Shown here piece by piece: positions 1 to 55,453 of a stretch of DNA of 64,000 bases. Source of the DNA: Echinarachnius parma. Its lineage: Eukaryota; Echinodermata; Echinoidea; Clypeasteroida; Echinarachniidae. Each line of letters starts with the position of its first letter. Position 1 is the first letter of the stretch. Made by a program: the position numbers and the translations under genes. Location: assembly GCA_037951105.1 (NCBI GenBank), contig JBAMJV010003993.1:186001-250000 (forward strand). The letters are read 5' to 3'. The notes under the pieces were generated by a model. It was given only the letters and a program-made list of their open reading frames with translations, did no database searches and was not told the origin of the DNA.

Positions 1-1
1 C

Positions 2-44657
<44,656 letters not shown>

Positions 44658-44727
44658 CTGAAGTACTGAACGGTGTCTTACTAGTAAGAGACTGTCTCAA
44701 AAGTCACAAACTAAAATCATGAATGAA

Positions 44728-44812
44728 TGATGATCCCTGAGGGGGAATTGCAGCTATTCATCGACACCACGCACTCATTCCTGTCTTGTTTCCCTGCTAT
44801 GAACCTACAACC
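44728..44812 (+). pseudogene. Echo of the MYO5 terminal exon in its 3' UTR
   Basis: GATGATCCC, GCAGCTATTCATCGACACC, ACGCACTCATTCCTGTC and TTTCCCTGCTATGAACC parallel 44513-44590 (GACGACCCC, CAGCTGCTCATCGACTCC and so on) at about 213 bp. Strongly decayed. Confidence 0.75.
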
Positions 44813-45271
44813 TGCAACCAACATACGATGAAGCGATGAAGCATTGCACTCAACCAAACACCATCCCTCTGCACTTCTCCACAAGACATTAGATTAAGAC
44901 ATTCAAGAAGACACAAAGAATGTTTGAAAAAGTTTTTTGATAGATGCAAACTAAATCATGTTCGCACAAAGTTTATTGATAGATGCAAAAACTAAATCAT
45001 GTTTGAAAGCTTCCTCAAATGCCTGTCCACTAAATGTTGGAAATGATCATTACTGGTAACAAAATCATGGTTTGAAATATCTGAATGTACAAATTAAAAG
45101 GCTTACTAAATCATGGAACCAGACCATGTTTCCAAAACTGTTATTAATTATAAGGATTATGATGGTAAATTAAATGTTTTTTATTATTCAATTTTAATGT
45201 CCTCTCAAGACACTTGATACATGTACATTAGTGTTTCCAAAGTGCATTTCTGCAGTTCATAATTATGGTTA

Positions 45272-45345
45272 CAATAATAATAATAATAATAACTGCATTT
45301 ATGTAGCGCTTTTTGCACACACAAAAAGCGCTACAAAGCGCTTTG
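45272..45345. repeat. AAT-rich element with GCGCTT core, copy 3
   Basis: (AAT)n followed by TTTATGTAGCGCTTTTTG and CAAAAAGCGCTACAAAGCGC, which forms a strong hairpin. Confidence 0.6.
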
Positions 45346-45457
45346 ACTGGATGGATTGTCAGTTTAAAAGCCTCTTAGCTTTTTAGTATTAGTATTATAC
45401 GAGATAATTATAGCAAATCCTTAGAGCCCAAGCAGTTCTCCTACTACCCCACCCCTT

Positions 45458-45703
<246 letters not shown>

Positions 45704-45977
45704 AATTATCCCTCTAGACTTTGCAGGAAATAGAGATGAATGCTGCTTGTTTGGTATTAGAAGCACATCCTAGAGATTTAGACTAATATATCTTCGGGTG
45801 AGCGTGATAAGGACGTTACGACATCTTTGGGCTAAATCAAGTTATTTGTACCATCTTGTAGATCAGAGCTTCCTTTATGTGATGCCAAATTTTCAGACAA
45901 TAACTATTTATGATGTTGAAAATATTTATACAAAAAACTGAAGAGGGCTGCATTTGATTTCTAAAGACCTCTCAAAC

Positions 45978-46042
45978 TTTAAACATGATTATAGCCGAAG
46001 TACAAAAGGTGACTTAGCGCCCTTCTCTTTCTCAACCGACGG
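45978..46042. repeat. Dispersed repeat end, copy 2
   Basis: Same orientation and near-identical to 1988-2052, including the core AAAAGGTGACTTAGCGCCC. Confidence 0.6.
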
Positions 46043-46454
46043 TAGGAAATATTATAGACTATTCCTAGGTCCAGATCTGTAGGTAGAACAATATTTATTG
46101 AGGCTCTAATGTGTTATCGTCATCTCAGTTTGCCAATATAACATGCATTTTTGACGTAGGAATAACTATCACAGTTTGGCTGTTTTGTGCACTATCATCT
46201 AGGTTTGTTTTAAATAGAAATGGTTAAAAAATCGTGTGTGTGATAGGACCCCCATTTACAAATTTATGATAAACATGCATTTAAAAGGTAAATTCTTTGT
46301 GCATACATTCATTTGCTGATAAAGGAAACTATGCTTGTGAATCCAATACCTATGGGAACCTGGTTTACGATTTATTTACTGGGAATTTCAATATTTATGA
46401 TGAAGTGGGTCAATCTGTTATGAAAAGCATTGCAAACAAATATTGTATAATTGT

Positions 46455-46460
46455 AATAAA
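46455..46460 (+). promoter_or_regulatory. Candidate MYO5 poly(A) signal
   Basis: First AATAAA that I find after the MYO5 stop, which would give a ~1.8-kb 3' UTR. Further AATAAA copies at 49204 and 49945 could give longer forms. Motif only. Confidence 0.3.
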
Positions 46461-46518
46461 GACAATGTTTTAAATTGTTTACTTTCCACATAGTAATTGG
46501 TCACAATTATAATGGAAA

Positions 46519-46716
46519 TTTATATTGTATTTATAAGTAAACTTAACAACTATAAGACATGTATTTCATTTTATATTCATCAGGGAAAGGGGTTGAACTA
46601 ATAATGGATTTGTATATTTATATTGTATTTATAAGTAAACTTAACAACTATAGGACATGTATTTCATTTTATATTCATCAGGGAAAGGGGTTGAACTAAT
46701 AATGGATTTGTATATT
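46519..46716. repeat. 98-bp near-perfect tandem duplication
   Basis: Two copies differ at one base by eye (ACTATAAGACATG versus ACTATAGGACATG). Recent. Lies in the MYO5 downstream region. Confidence 0.95.
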
Positions 46717-47059
46717 TCATTAGTTCCCTATGGGAAACTGGTGGACCATTTGTTTAACTTGGGAATAATGTTCTTAAGGAGGACTTGGGTTAATTAATTA
46801 TGTATCCTTGGAAATATATTTGCCACATTTGCGTCCGAATATCAACATGTGCTTCCAGCATGGAGTGAGGAACAAGTACAATTCAGTGCACCGTTTTGAA
46901 GTTTTGTGTCAATGTTGTCGCATAATTCTACCAATATCTACACGTATTTCACTGTTTTTAATTTGGTGTATTCCAGTTATTTTGTATGTCGTGTCGAGGC
47001 TATCAAAATCTGTACAAATTTCACAATTTTTTTGATTTGGTGTATTTAAGTTTACTTGC

Positions 47060-47240
47060 ATCAGTCCATCAAGATGGGACTATGCCCATGAAATTAGGAG
47101 ATACCCTCTGCGACTGCGGAGAAACCCAGACAATGGACCACATCTTGTAGTGCGGCGGAGTGGGCTGCACGTATGAAGACCTGGCCCTTGTGAATAAGAC
47201 GGCCATCGCAGCAATCGCACGATGGAAGGATTTAATTTAG
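47060..47240 (+). mobile_element. 3' end of a LINE reverse transcriptase ORF
   Basis: Frame from 47103 reads TLCDCGETQTMDHIL, stop, CGGVGCTYEDLALV, then IAAIARWKDLI and stop. A CxCGxxQTMDHxxxxC motif close to the stop is typical of the C-terminal zinc knuckle of non-LTR retrotransposon polymerases. The fragment has one internal stop and no upstream RT domains. Identical 24-bp direct repeats (47001-47024, 47287-47310) flank it. Confidence 0.65.
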
Positions 47241-50078
47241 AATCTTTTATCATGATCTGAGGAGACACGATCGACCAAACGAAGTCTATCAAAATCTGTA
47301 CAAATTTCACTGGTTTTTAGTTTGATGGTCAAATTTGTGTTGCATCAATCTATCTATATCTGTATTTAAATGACATTTCACTATTTTTTTGTGTGTGTCA
47401 TACTATAAATACAAAAAAAAAACATACAATCTACCCACATCTGTAGTCTAAAGCATTCCAGACCCGACTAGCCTGTTAATATATTCACTCTGTATTTTCA
47501 TTTTAAAAATGGATGAAATGTAATTTACAAAGAGCACTGTTCAAGCTTGCGAGCATGGTTCTGATGCAATATTCACTATATTCGACTGTGACACGTAAAT
47601 TGTGTTTTGAGATGGATTGTAGAAGTGGTTATACACATTAGTATAAGATTGGACAGGTTCGTTACTGTATGAGATGTGTTCTTGTTGATGTTTATGTTGT
47701 ATATTTCCTTCAAATCATAAGACTTTCACTGCTGTGTAAAAAAAACAGAGTCTGGTTTTGCATAGCCAATGTTAAGCTGATAGACAACTAATAGTCACCA
47801 TTGTTTGCGTTCACTTACTGAAGTGTAGTGCACAAAGTCATGTTGATAAATATTTCAGAGTATTTTTGTAACCTGTGAATATGTATGTTTGTATTTTATG
47901 TGCGGTTTGTAAGAAATGTTCCTTATAAAAGAAAGATTTAACACTGTATAACTGTAGCTTTCATTTTGTTTATTGTGTTATATACGGCTGCAAGAGTAGA
48001 TTCGATATGGTTGAGAGAATAACGTATGAGAGTTACTTGTTAAATATATTTATTCCTGAATGTAGATTTGAATTTGCAATGATGTTGGGATATACAAATG
48101 CAAGTTTGAATTAAGATCCACACTCTTGAACGTAATAACGTTTCTTTCATATTATTTTGTTTAAATGATTTCAATTTGCTAGCAGGTTTTGTTCGATTTG
48201 TAAATTATTTAAAATTTCAATTGCAAAACACATGTTATGCAATGTGTATATTAAGTAAAGCACTAAATCACATATTTCAAATTTCTTTCCAACCTTTCAT
48301 TTTTGTGTGCTTTCTGAACATCTTCAATGAGAAATTATATGAAAAGTAAGATATGTTTGATATTTTCTTGTATCATATCTTCCTCCAATATTTCATATTA
48401 CCCACACAAATAAATCCTTTTTTATTCTTTTGGAAGAAAACATTTATATTAATTGATATATTCGCTATGAAGAATTTTAGTTTTCACTTATTTAGAAAAC
48501 TAAGTAATTCAAATTTCTAGACAAATAATCAGTACTTGTAAAAGACTTGATGAATTTCATTATTTGTAATTGCACATCATAATTATTACACATGTACATA
48601 ATTCAAATGGATATATACGTACCATTATATGGTAGAAGATTTTATATCAAGAGTTGATGTGAATATCAAAATTGTATTCAAAGATTATGATTCTTGTCTT
48701 GTATAGAATATAAATTTCACTTTTTGTGTGGGATTTTTTTTCTGTGAGTTATGTGGGGAGACAATTATTCACATGGAATTTATTTCTAGTTGCTTTGAAA
48801 AAAGCAAAATATAGTAGTTATGAATCAAGGTTCATCATCTATAGATTAACAATACATGTATGATTGTACATTGTACATCCATGTAATAGTGAGTCTGAAG
48901 TAATTATGCTTATGAAATTGAACACAGTATATGAATGCACACCAAAGTCAAAAGCTGTTATCTATTATATATCAAGTTGAGAAATATATAATGGTTTGTT
49001 CGATATAAAGTGTTCTGTCTACAAATGTTTGTAAGGGTTATCATCATAAATTTAGTAATGCCATGAGAACAAAACAACAAGATAACCCGATGGTAGCCAA
49101 GATTCTGAGTTTTTACAGCTACATCGTATTTGTTTGCTGATATATATATTTAACCTTATGGCAGAGCACTGTATTACATTGTAGTCTTTCATGACCAAGC
49201 CAAAATAAAAGATATTCTCTATTATAGAAACATAAAATTAAAACGTTTTAAAATAACATCTATGCCAATACTAATTCGTTAATGAAATGAAAAATAGATA
49301 ACTATTTGACTGCAATATCATATGCGCATGTTTTTATGTATGTTTGAGTGGTAATACTGCATTCATCACAAGCGGTATACTTCTATTATTTACCCGTGAT
49401 GAAAGAGCAGATTGCCTATTATAAATTCAGAGAGATATAATAAGAAGCAGAATTATGTTGTATATATGTTCATTATTTTCATAGTTTTTCAGCTTATTTT
49501 TATGAGTGGAGAATGTCACGTTTACAGATTTACTACTTTTAAGTTTCTATTAATGTTTTGTAATATAAACTTAAACAAATGCTGAGATATAGTATTACGA
49601 GTAGGAAGACAACGGGGACTGTTGCTCAACACTTCCAATCATGCGCAATCACCATTGCAACAAGCATTCTTAGCCAATCACATTCAAGCTTTCTCAGTGT
49701 TATTCAAGTTGCATTTGATTGTAAGTTTTATGGAACAGGCCCCATTCCTGGTTCATTCCCCAAACAAGCATGACAGTAATCTATTTTTGTTAGATTGTAC
49801 CCTCGACTCACACTTATTCATAGATTAAATTTGTATTCATCGGTGTAGATATTGCAAGATTGAAACAGACTGTGTATAAAGTAGCAGCTATTAACTTGTG
49901 GTGAAGAAGTAAAATGTGGTGTATATGTTCTCAATTGTTTTTACAATAAAAGGCAAAAAAGTCAATCAAATAAAATGCACCTTCATGTTAATGTGCTGAA
50001 TGAAACTTTATTCAGTTTTTGCCTCTTTTTTTTTGTTTTGTTCTATCCTTTAACAATGTTATATTGAACTATTTAATA

Positions 50079-50302
50079 GCCCGGTCACATATCAACGGAT
50101 TGCGCAAACGTATGTCAAACGGAGAGCTAAATTTTCCATCCGTTCTATACGTTTCTTGTCCGTTCCTTGTCCGGTGATGTACGTTGTTCTATGTTTTGTA
50201 CATGAAGCAACGGAGACGACTTTCATCACCGGAGAATTTAATTTCGCAAATTGTCTATTCTTTGGGCATACGTTTCCGCTATCCGTTGATATCTGACTGG
50301 GC
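50079..50302. mobile_element. MITE, family GCCCGGTCA, copy 2 (inverted)
   Basis: The whole sequence is the reverse complement of 31040-31263 with ~10 differences by eye. Confidence 0.9.
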
Positions 50303-50775
50303 CATAAACAATGAACAAATTACTGGTACTGTATGTATTGGAACATTCAATTGCAAATATACAATCCGAATCACATGGTGTATTTTTTAATACAACATAA
50401 AATGAAAGTCAAAAAGCAAAGCCAAACATTTCACAAACCAAATAAATATATCAACCACCATCCACAGTACTATACTACATGTAGGTATGCATACTCAATG
50501 GAAGACATTAAACATAGCAGTATAAATCAAAAAAATAATTATCTCTAATTTACAGCAAACCTCTTTCATTGAAGTGTTACATTATCGACTAACACTGGAT
50601 AAAAGTACAAACTTAAGCTATTTGAACCTTTAATTATCTTGCCAAGAATGTTAGAAAAAACATGACTTAGCAACACTTTTATTCCTTGTTAAAATTATGA
50701 TCAAGGTTTATACCACACAAGTCCTATATTATTAATATAATGTAACTACATGTCAAGCTATCCTGGTTTATCAGT

Positions 50776-51771
50776 TAGAGCTATTGGCTCACATAGATGA
50801 GATCCCAGGCCACAGCAAATTTAAATTTTACTTGAATTTTCAACAAGATGATGTAGGGTTCATATATCTTTGTACTGATTCATGGAGGTTCCGTGGTATA
50901 TCGGTCTGAGCTTGTGGCTCCCAACTGCAAGGTCCCGGTTCAAAACCTACCTCTCGTGTCATGATTTTGTTTACATTCTAGGCAAGATGATCTAGGGTTC
51001 ATGTAGCTTTAACCTCGTATCAGTTATATAGAAGTGTCGTGGTATGATGCTCTCGACTCTAAATGGTGAAATCCTTGGTTCAAATCCGAATTTTCTGCTA
51101 ATTTTTTGTTTATTTTAAATTCAGAGGTAGCAAAGGGTTCATAAGACTTTGAAATAGGACGAGATGTGTTGTGTTGTGTTGGTTAGAGCTCTTGACTCTG
51201 AACAGTGAGGTTCCTGGTTCAAATCCACTGCCTTGAACTGTTAAATTTATTTTGAATTTGGAGAGAGGGTTTTTAAGACTTCAAAATGTTTAGAGTCCTG
51301 TGGAGGTGTTGTGGTATATTGGTTAGAGCTCATGACTCTAAATTGTGAGGCCCCTGGTACAAACCACATGCTTGGAATCATAGTGCTCTTGAATTATTTT
51401 ATTTATTTTTCAATTGAAAGGTAGTGAAGGGTTTTTAAGATTTAAAAAAAGGATAGAATCGTGTGGAGGTGTCGTGGTACATTGGTTAGAGGTCAGGACT
51501 CTGAACCACGAGGTCCCTGGTTCAAACCCCACTGCCTAATACCCATAGTGAGGTTGAATTAGCAACCAGCGCTGCCTGCCGGACTCGCAGCGCTGGCTGG
51601 AGATCTGTTTCTTTGATCTCCGGTGCTAATACCAATCCATTTCTTCATTGCAATCCAGTGCCTACAAGTGCTGGATTGCTACACTTTTAGAACATATCAG
51701 TTCTATAGAAGTGTCATGGTATGATGGTTAGAGCTCTCGACTCTAAATAGTGAAATCCTTGGTTCAAATCT
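50776..51771 (+). repeat. Tandem array of seven tRNA-like units
   Basis: tRNA-like heads at about 50776, 50886, 51032, 51164, 51303, 51466 and 51710, usually 130-165 bp apart. The best one (51466-51530) has A box TGGTACATTGGTTAGAGGTC, a CTCTGAACC anticodon-arm segment (CTG, Gln-like) and B box GGTTCAAACCC. Between heads is a related spacer (GGGTTCATAAGACTT, AGGGTTTTTAAGA). Heads lack good acceptor stems, so these are probably SINE or tRNA-pseudogene units amplified in tandem. Confidence 0.75.
51559..51679. other. Three-hairpin structured insert in the tRNA-like array
   Basis: TTAGCA (51559) pairs with TGCTAA (51624) around two perfect stems: CCAGCGCTGC/GCAGCGCTGG (10 bp) and GGAGATC/GATCTCC (7 bp), making a three-way junction. 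A 9-bp stem GCAATCCAG/CTGGATTGC follows at 51650-51679. It interrupts the array between units 6 and 7. Function unknown. Confidence 0.7.
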
Positions 51772-51807
51772 TGGAATCTTGTAATAACAAGGAGCATGGG
51801 ACCATGA

Positions 51808-52287
51808 AAGTTACCTTAAGGTGGTATCTTACCGGGCTGCAGACTAGTTGGCGACTCAAACTCAGACTCAGTCTCCGCTGGTCGCTGGTCGCGGAGACCG
51901 TCGCCGCGACGTCTCCTGGAGACTAGCCGGGTCTCCGGGGAGTCGCGGGAAAATCAAACATGTTCAATTTTTTTTTGAGACTTTTTCAGTCTCCTGCTCT
52001 CTGGGACGTCTCCGCGACGTCTCCATCAGTCGCGGAGACTAATTTTGTCCGCGACTGGGGAGACGTCGCCGCGACGTAGCCGCGACCTACTGGAGACCAA
52101 GGCGACTGAGAGGAGATCCGCGACACTACTTGATGTTGCTTGACCCACTTTAGAGACCATGTGACAGTTCTTTATCTTTATTTGGTACAGTTTGTTCCTG
52201 CTCCCATGGATACGTCGCGGAGACGTCTCAGTCGCGGCAGTCGCGGCGACGTCTCCGCCGGTGAGATACGCACTTTAGGTAGCTTTT
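51808..52287. mobile_element. CpG-rich inverted-repeat element, ~480 bp
   Basis: Ends AAGTTACCTTAAGGTGGTAT and inverse ATACGCACTTTAGGTAGCTT. The interior is packed with GTCGCGGAGAC and GCGACGTCTCC words in both orientations. GC and CpG content far exceed the surroundings. No transposase. Confidence 0.7.
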
Positions 52288-52560
52288 AATATTAGGGTAT
52301 AAACAAGAATAATATAAATACGACCTTATTTTAAGAAGGTTTTGTTATATCAACTAAGGTTTTACTGTAGTAATCTTTTTGTGTACATTCAGCACTTTTA
52401 TATTATGCAAACTTCACATAAATAAAATCATCACATCTCACCAAAAAAATCCCAGTGCATTTACAGTACAACCATTTTATAACGAGCTCTGTAACTAATA
52501 GAAAGTTTTACCTCATATAGGGAGGTCCATTTCACAGGTCCAGGCAGTATTTTATTGTTT

Positions 52561-53006
52561 TTAAAGGGGAATTAACCCTTATCCTTTTTACTTACTGGAT
52601 GTGATGAGAGCATAACTCTTGTCATTTCTAGTCACTTATTTCCTCATGAATATTCCCAATAATGAAAATAATCAATATTTTATGGCCCACTGTCGTCTGC
52701 TTTCAATGCCAACAGGAGGCGGCCATTTCTTCAACTTCTCGCGGTGAAATGACGTGTCAGGCGGAGAACACAATAGCGGGTTACGATAATGCTATTGTGT
52801 TCTCCGCCTGCCACGTCATTTCACCGCGAGTAGTTGAAGAAATGGCCGCCTCCTATGGGCATTGAAAGCAGACGACAGTGGTCCATAAAATATTGATTAT
52901 TTTGTAATCGGGAATATTCATGAGGAAATAAGTGACTAGCAATGATAGTAGTTATGCTCTCATCACATCCAGTAAGTCAAAAGGATAAGGGTTAATTCCC
53001 CTTTAA
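52561..53006. mobile_element. 446-bp near-perfect palindrome, TTAA-bounded
   Basis: Arms of ~215 bp, almost exact inverses, meet around a 13-bp loop (52778-52790) flanked by AATAGC/GCTATT. Ends TTAAAGGGGAATTAACCC and inverse. A diverged relative is at 63100-63434. Confidence 0.92.
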
Positions 53007-53450
53007 GCCCTCATATATCATATAACAAAGGGAATTCAATGGACCTAAGGTGTTTGTTATATTGCGGTTTCACTGTATTACCTTTCTCCTTTAACTCTCT
53101 CTTTTCTTCCTATCCCCAACCCCTCTCTCTCATTACTAAAGAACAAAACATGAACACGAAAAATAGAAAAACAGCAATACATACCATTTCGTTCATTGTT
53201 TATTTAATTTCGTATCTTAAATGCAATGCATATTTTTTTCCATAAATAAATAACGTTCATCCAAATGAGAAGCACAACATACATGTAAAACGAAAATGAA
53301 AAGCAGTATAAAATGTGGTAAATATAAACTTCATTCAAGCATGCAAAATCATACATGTGAGCACTTCAATCATGTTATTCTACCCTTACACAGCACACAC
53401 ATACACAATAACTAGTATTTATATAAATACATTTGAAGAACACTCTTACA

Positions 53451-53564
53451 TTTTTAAAACATTTCATATATTGAACATTTTGAAAACATTTCATATATTG
53501 AACATTTTAAAAACATTTCATATATTGAACATTTTGAAAACATTTCATATATTGAACATTTTAC
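53451..53564. repeat. 28-bp minisatellite, four copies
   Basis: Unit AAAACATTTCATATATTGAA plus CATTTT and one variable base. Confidence 0.95.
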
Positions 53565-53849
53565 ACTTCAACAAAAGCAAATGGTACATACTTCCCGTGA
53601 AATATGTCAAATGAGCTGCACTTGTCAATCAGTAAGTTTAATTAATTTTTAAAAATTTAAATACTCCATGTATTTTTTATGACAAATTCTTCATAACCCA
53701 ATCAGAGCAAAAGTACAAGTACTTTATTTTAATGACCCTTGCATTTTTGGAACATTGTAATCAAACAGATGTGTACACTATACACGTATTAAAATGCAAT
53801 TGGAAATAAGTATGGTCTGACAACCACTCTATTTCTCAATATTTTATAT

Positions 53850-53855
53850 TTTATT
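53850..53855 (-). promoter_or_regulatory. Candidate KIFBP poly(A) signal
   Basis: TTTATT on the + strand reads AATAAA on the KIFBP strand, ~1.5 kb past its stop. Another is at 53723-53728. Motif only; the region is AT-rich, so chance hits are likely. Confidence 0.25.
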
Positions 53856-55224
53856 TTTATGACTTTTAAAATAAAAACATTCTACAACATAGCAAAAGTC
53901 ATATAGCATTGAATTACTAGTACATCAGTCATTACCAGAACCTTGTCACATCATTTTCTAATAAGATACAATGCGGGAAATATCAATACAGTGACTGTAC
54001 AAACATTGCTTGTCAATGATACCTGATAAGTTTACACAATGTTCTATTGAAGTGATCCATTAACTTTATGTTTGTTTCCCAAATGTTATATATGAGACTT
54101 CAATCATATACCGATATCATTATTGGATTCTTGAGAATGATATGTGAGATTTTCATAGAAAAGGAATGTTTACCTAGTGAAAAAAAAAAGAGTAAATCGA
54201 TGTCTGATTTTATCCCGACCGTTTCCGAGAAGTATCCAAATTCGACTAATATGGAGTCTTTAGTATCCAAATTCTGATACTATATGACTACGGTAGAAAG
54301 CATCTATAGACGCTTTCAAATTCAATCTGATAATTCTTTTGTTACGATAAGCCAAACAACAAGGTACAAGAGAAGTGTGAAAGCTTGGTTGAATTTTGGC
54401 AAATTTAATGGATCTTTTTAAAAGCCAAACCTCTCCACAAATATTCAGAGAGTTATAATATCCAGATGCCTGGATTTACATGTCATTGCACAATCCCATA
54501 CTTTGTATGTTTTTACCTATCTAGTCACAAATTCTGGATGTATAGGATATGTCTTTGATCAAAATTACTTGAAGTTCTCCATATTCATCTTATTTTGCTA
54601 CAACATGTATTGTCCATATACACCTTAGCCTGAAATTTTCGGAACCATCCTAAATGGTTTGTTCTGTTAAATGTTTACTTGATAATTCACGTTAAATTTC
54701 TAAAATACAGTCAATATGATACATTCACGTAACTACATGCTTCTTGAGTCAATAAATACATTGATGCTATTAACAATCTTCTACAAACTATCCGGTAATA
54801 GAAGCTGGGTTCGAGATTACTTGAATATTATTATAATATAATTTTGTTTTCATTGACAATAGGGCAAGAGCTTATATCATCTGACTTAGTAAAATATGCG
54901 TCTTTGATTGGCTTAACACAGTCACGTGATTACCATGATAATTTTGTATATCACATGGCAGATGCACTATTCACCGCATGGCCCGCGCTGGAAAAGAGAT
55001 CGTATTATGACGTCACAATGAGAACTAAATGTATGTCATTTTTTACTAACTGAAGTTTCAATGCATGAATGTGTATATAGCCCCCGGATTTAAAATCCCT
55101 CGAATTGGAACATTCCGTGATGTTCCCTCCACCGCCAGTTAACAACTGTATAATGTTACCCCCTGTAGGGGTTACTATTCTTACAATCTCCACTATCACT
55201 ATGAGTTATTCAATAGGGCAATGG

Positions 55225-55288
55225 TAGAAGTTATCCTCTCCTCCTATGTTGGCAATGCAGTGGAATGAGCTACACCACCTCTTTATAT
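55225..55288 (-). pseudogene. Echo of the KIFBP terminal exon downstream of its stop
   Basis: On the - strand: AAAGAGGTGGTGTAGCTCAT, TCCACTGCATTGCCAACATA, GGAGGAGAGG, parallel to AAAGAGATGGTACATCTCAT and so on in exon J. Carries TAG where the exon has a sense codon. Confidence 0.88.
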
Positions 55289-55372
55289 AGGCGCAATGTT
55301 TCACATATTTGGGTCATTTTTTTCTCAATTTCTGCAAAATGCTAGCCGGACTTCAAACTTTGACTGGCCACG

Positions 55373-55453
55373 CTAGTAGTTGACCTCTCCTCTGATGTTG
55401 GCCATGCGGAGTGGGATGAGATGTACCATCTCTTTACACAGATCCAGCTCCTC
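55373..55453 (-). CDS. KIFBP: KIFBP terminal coding exon J
   Basis: Twenty-six codons plus TAG at 55373-55375 (TTCTTTAG acceptor). Encodes EELDLCKEMVHLIPLRMANI and then RGEVNY, matching human VELELSKEMVSLLPTKMERFRTK. The C terminus is slightly shorter than human. A degenerate second copy lies just downstream (55225-55288). Confidence 0.93.
   Translation of the reverse strand, partial: EELDLCKEMVHLIPLRMANIRGEVNY

Noticed and set aside
51559-51679. Hammerhead or other known self-cleaving ribozyme
   Set aside because: No CTGANGA...GAAA core or other recognised catalytic core, so only the fold is reported.
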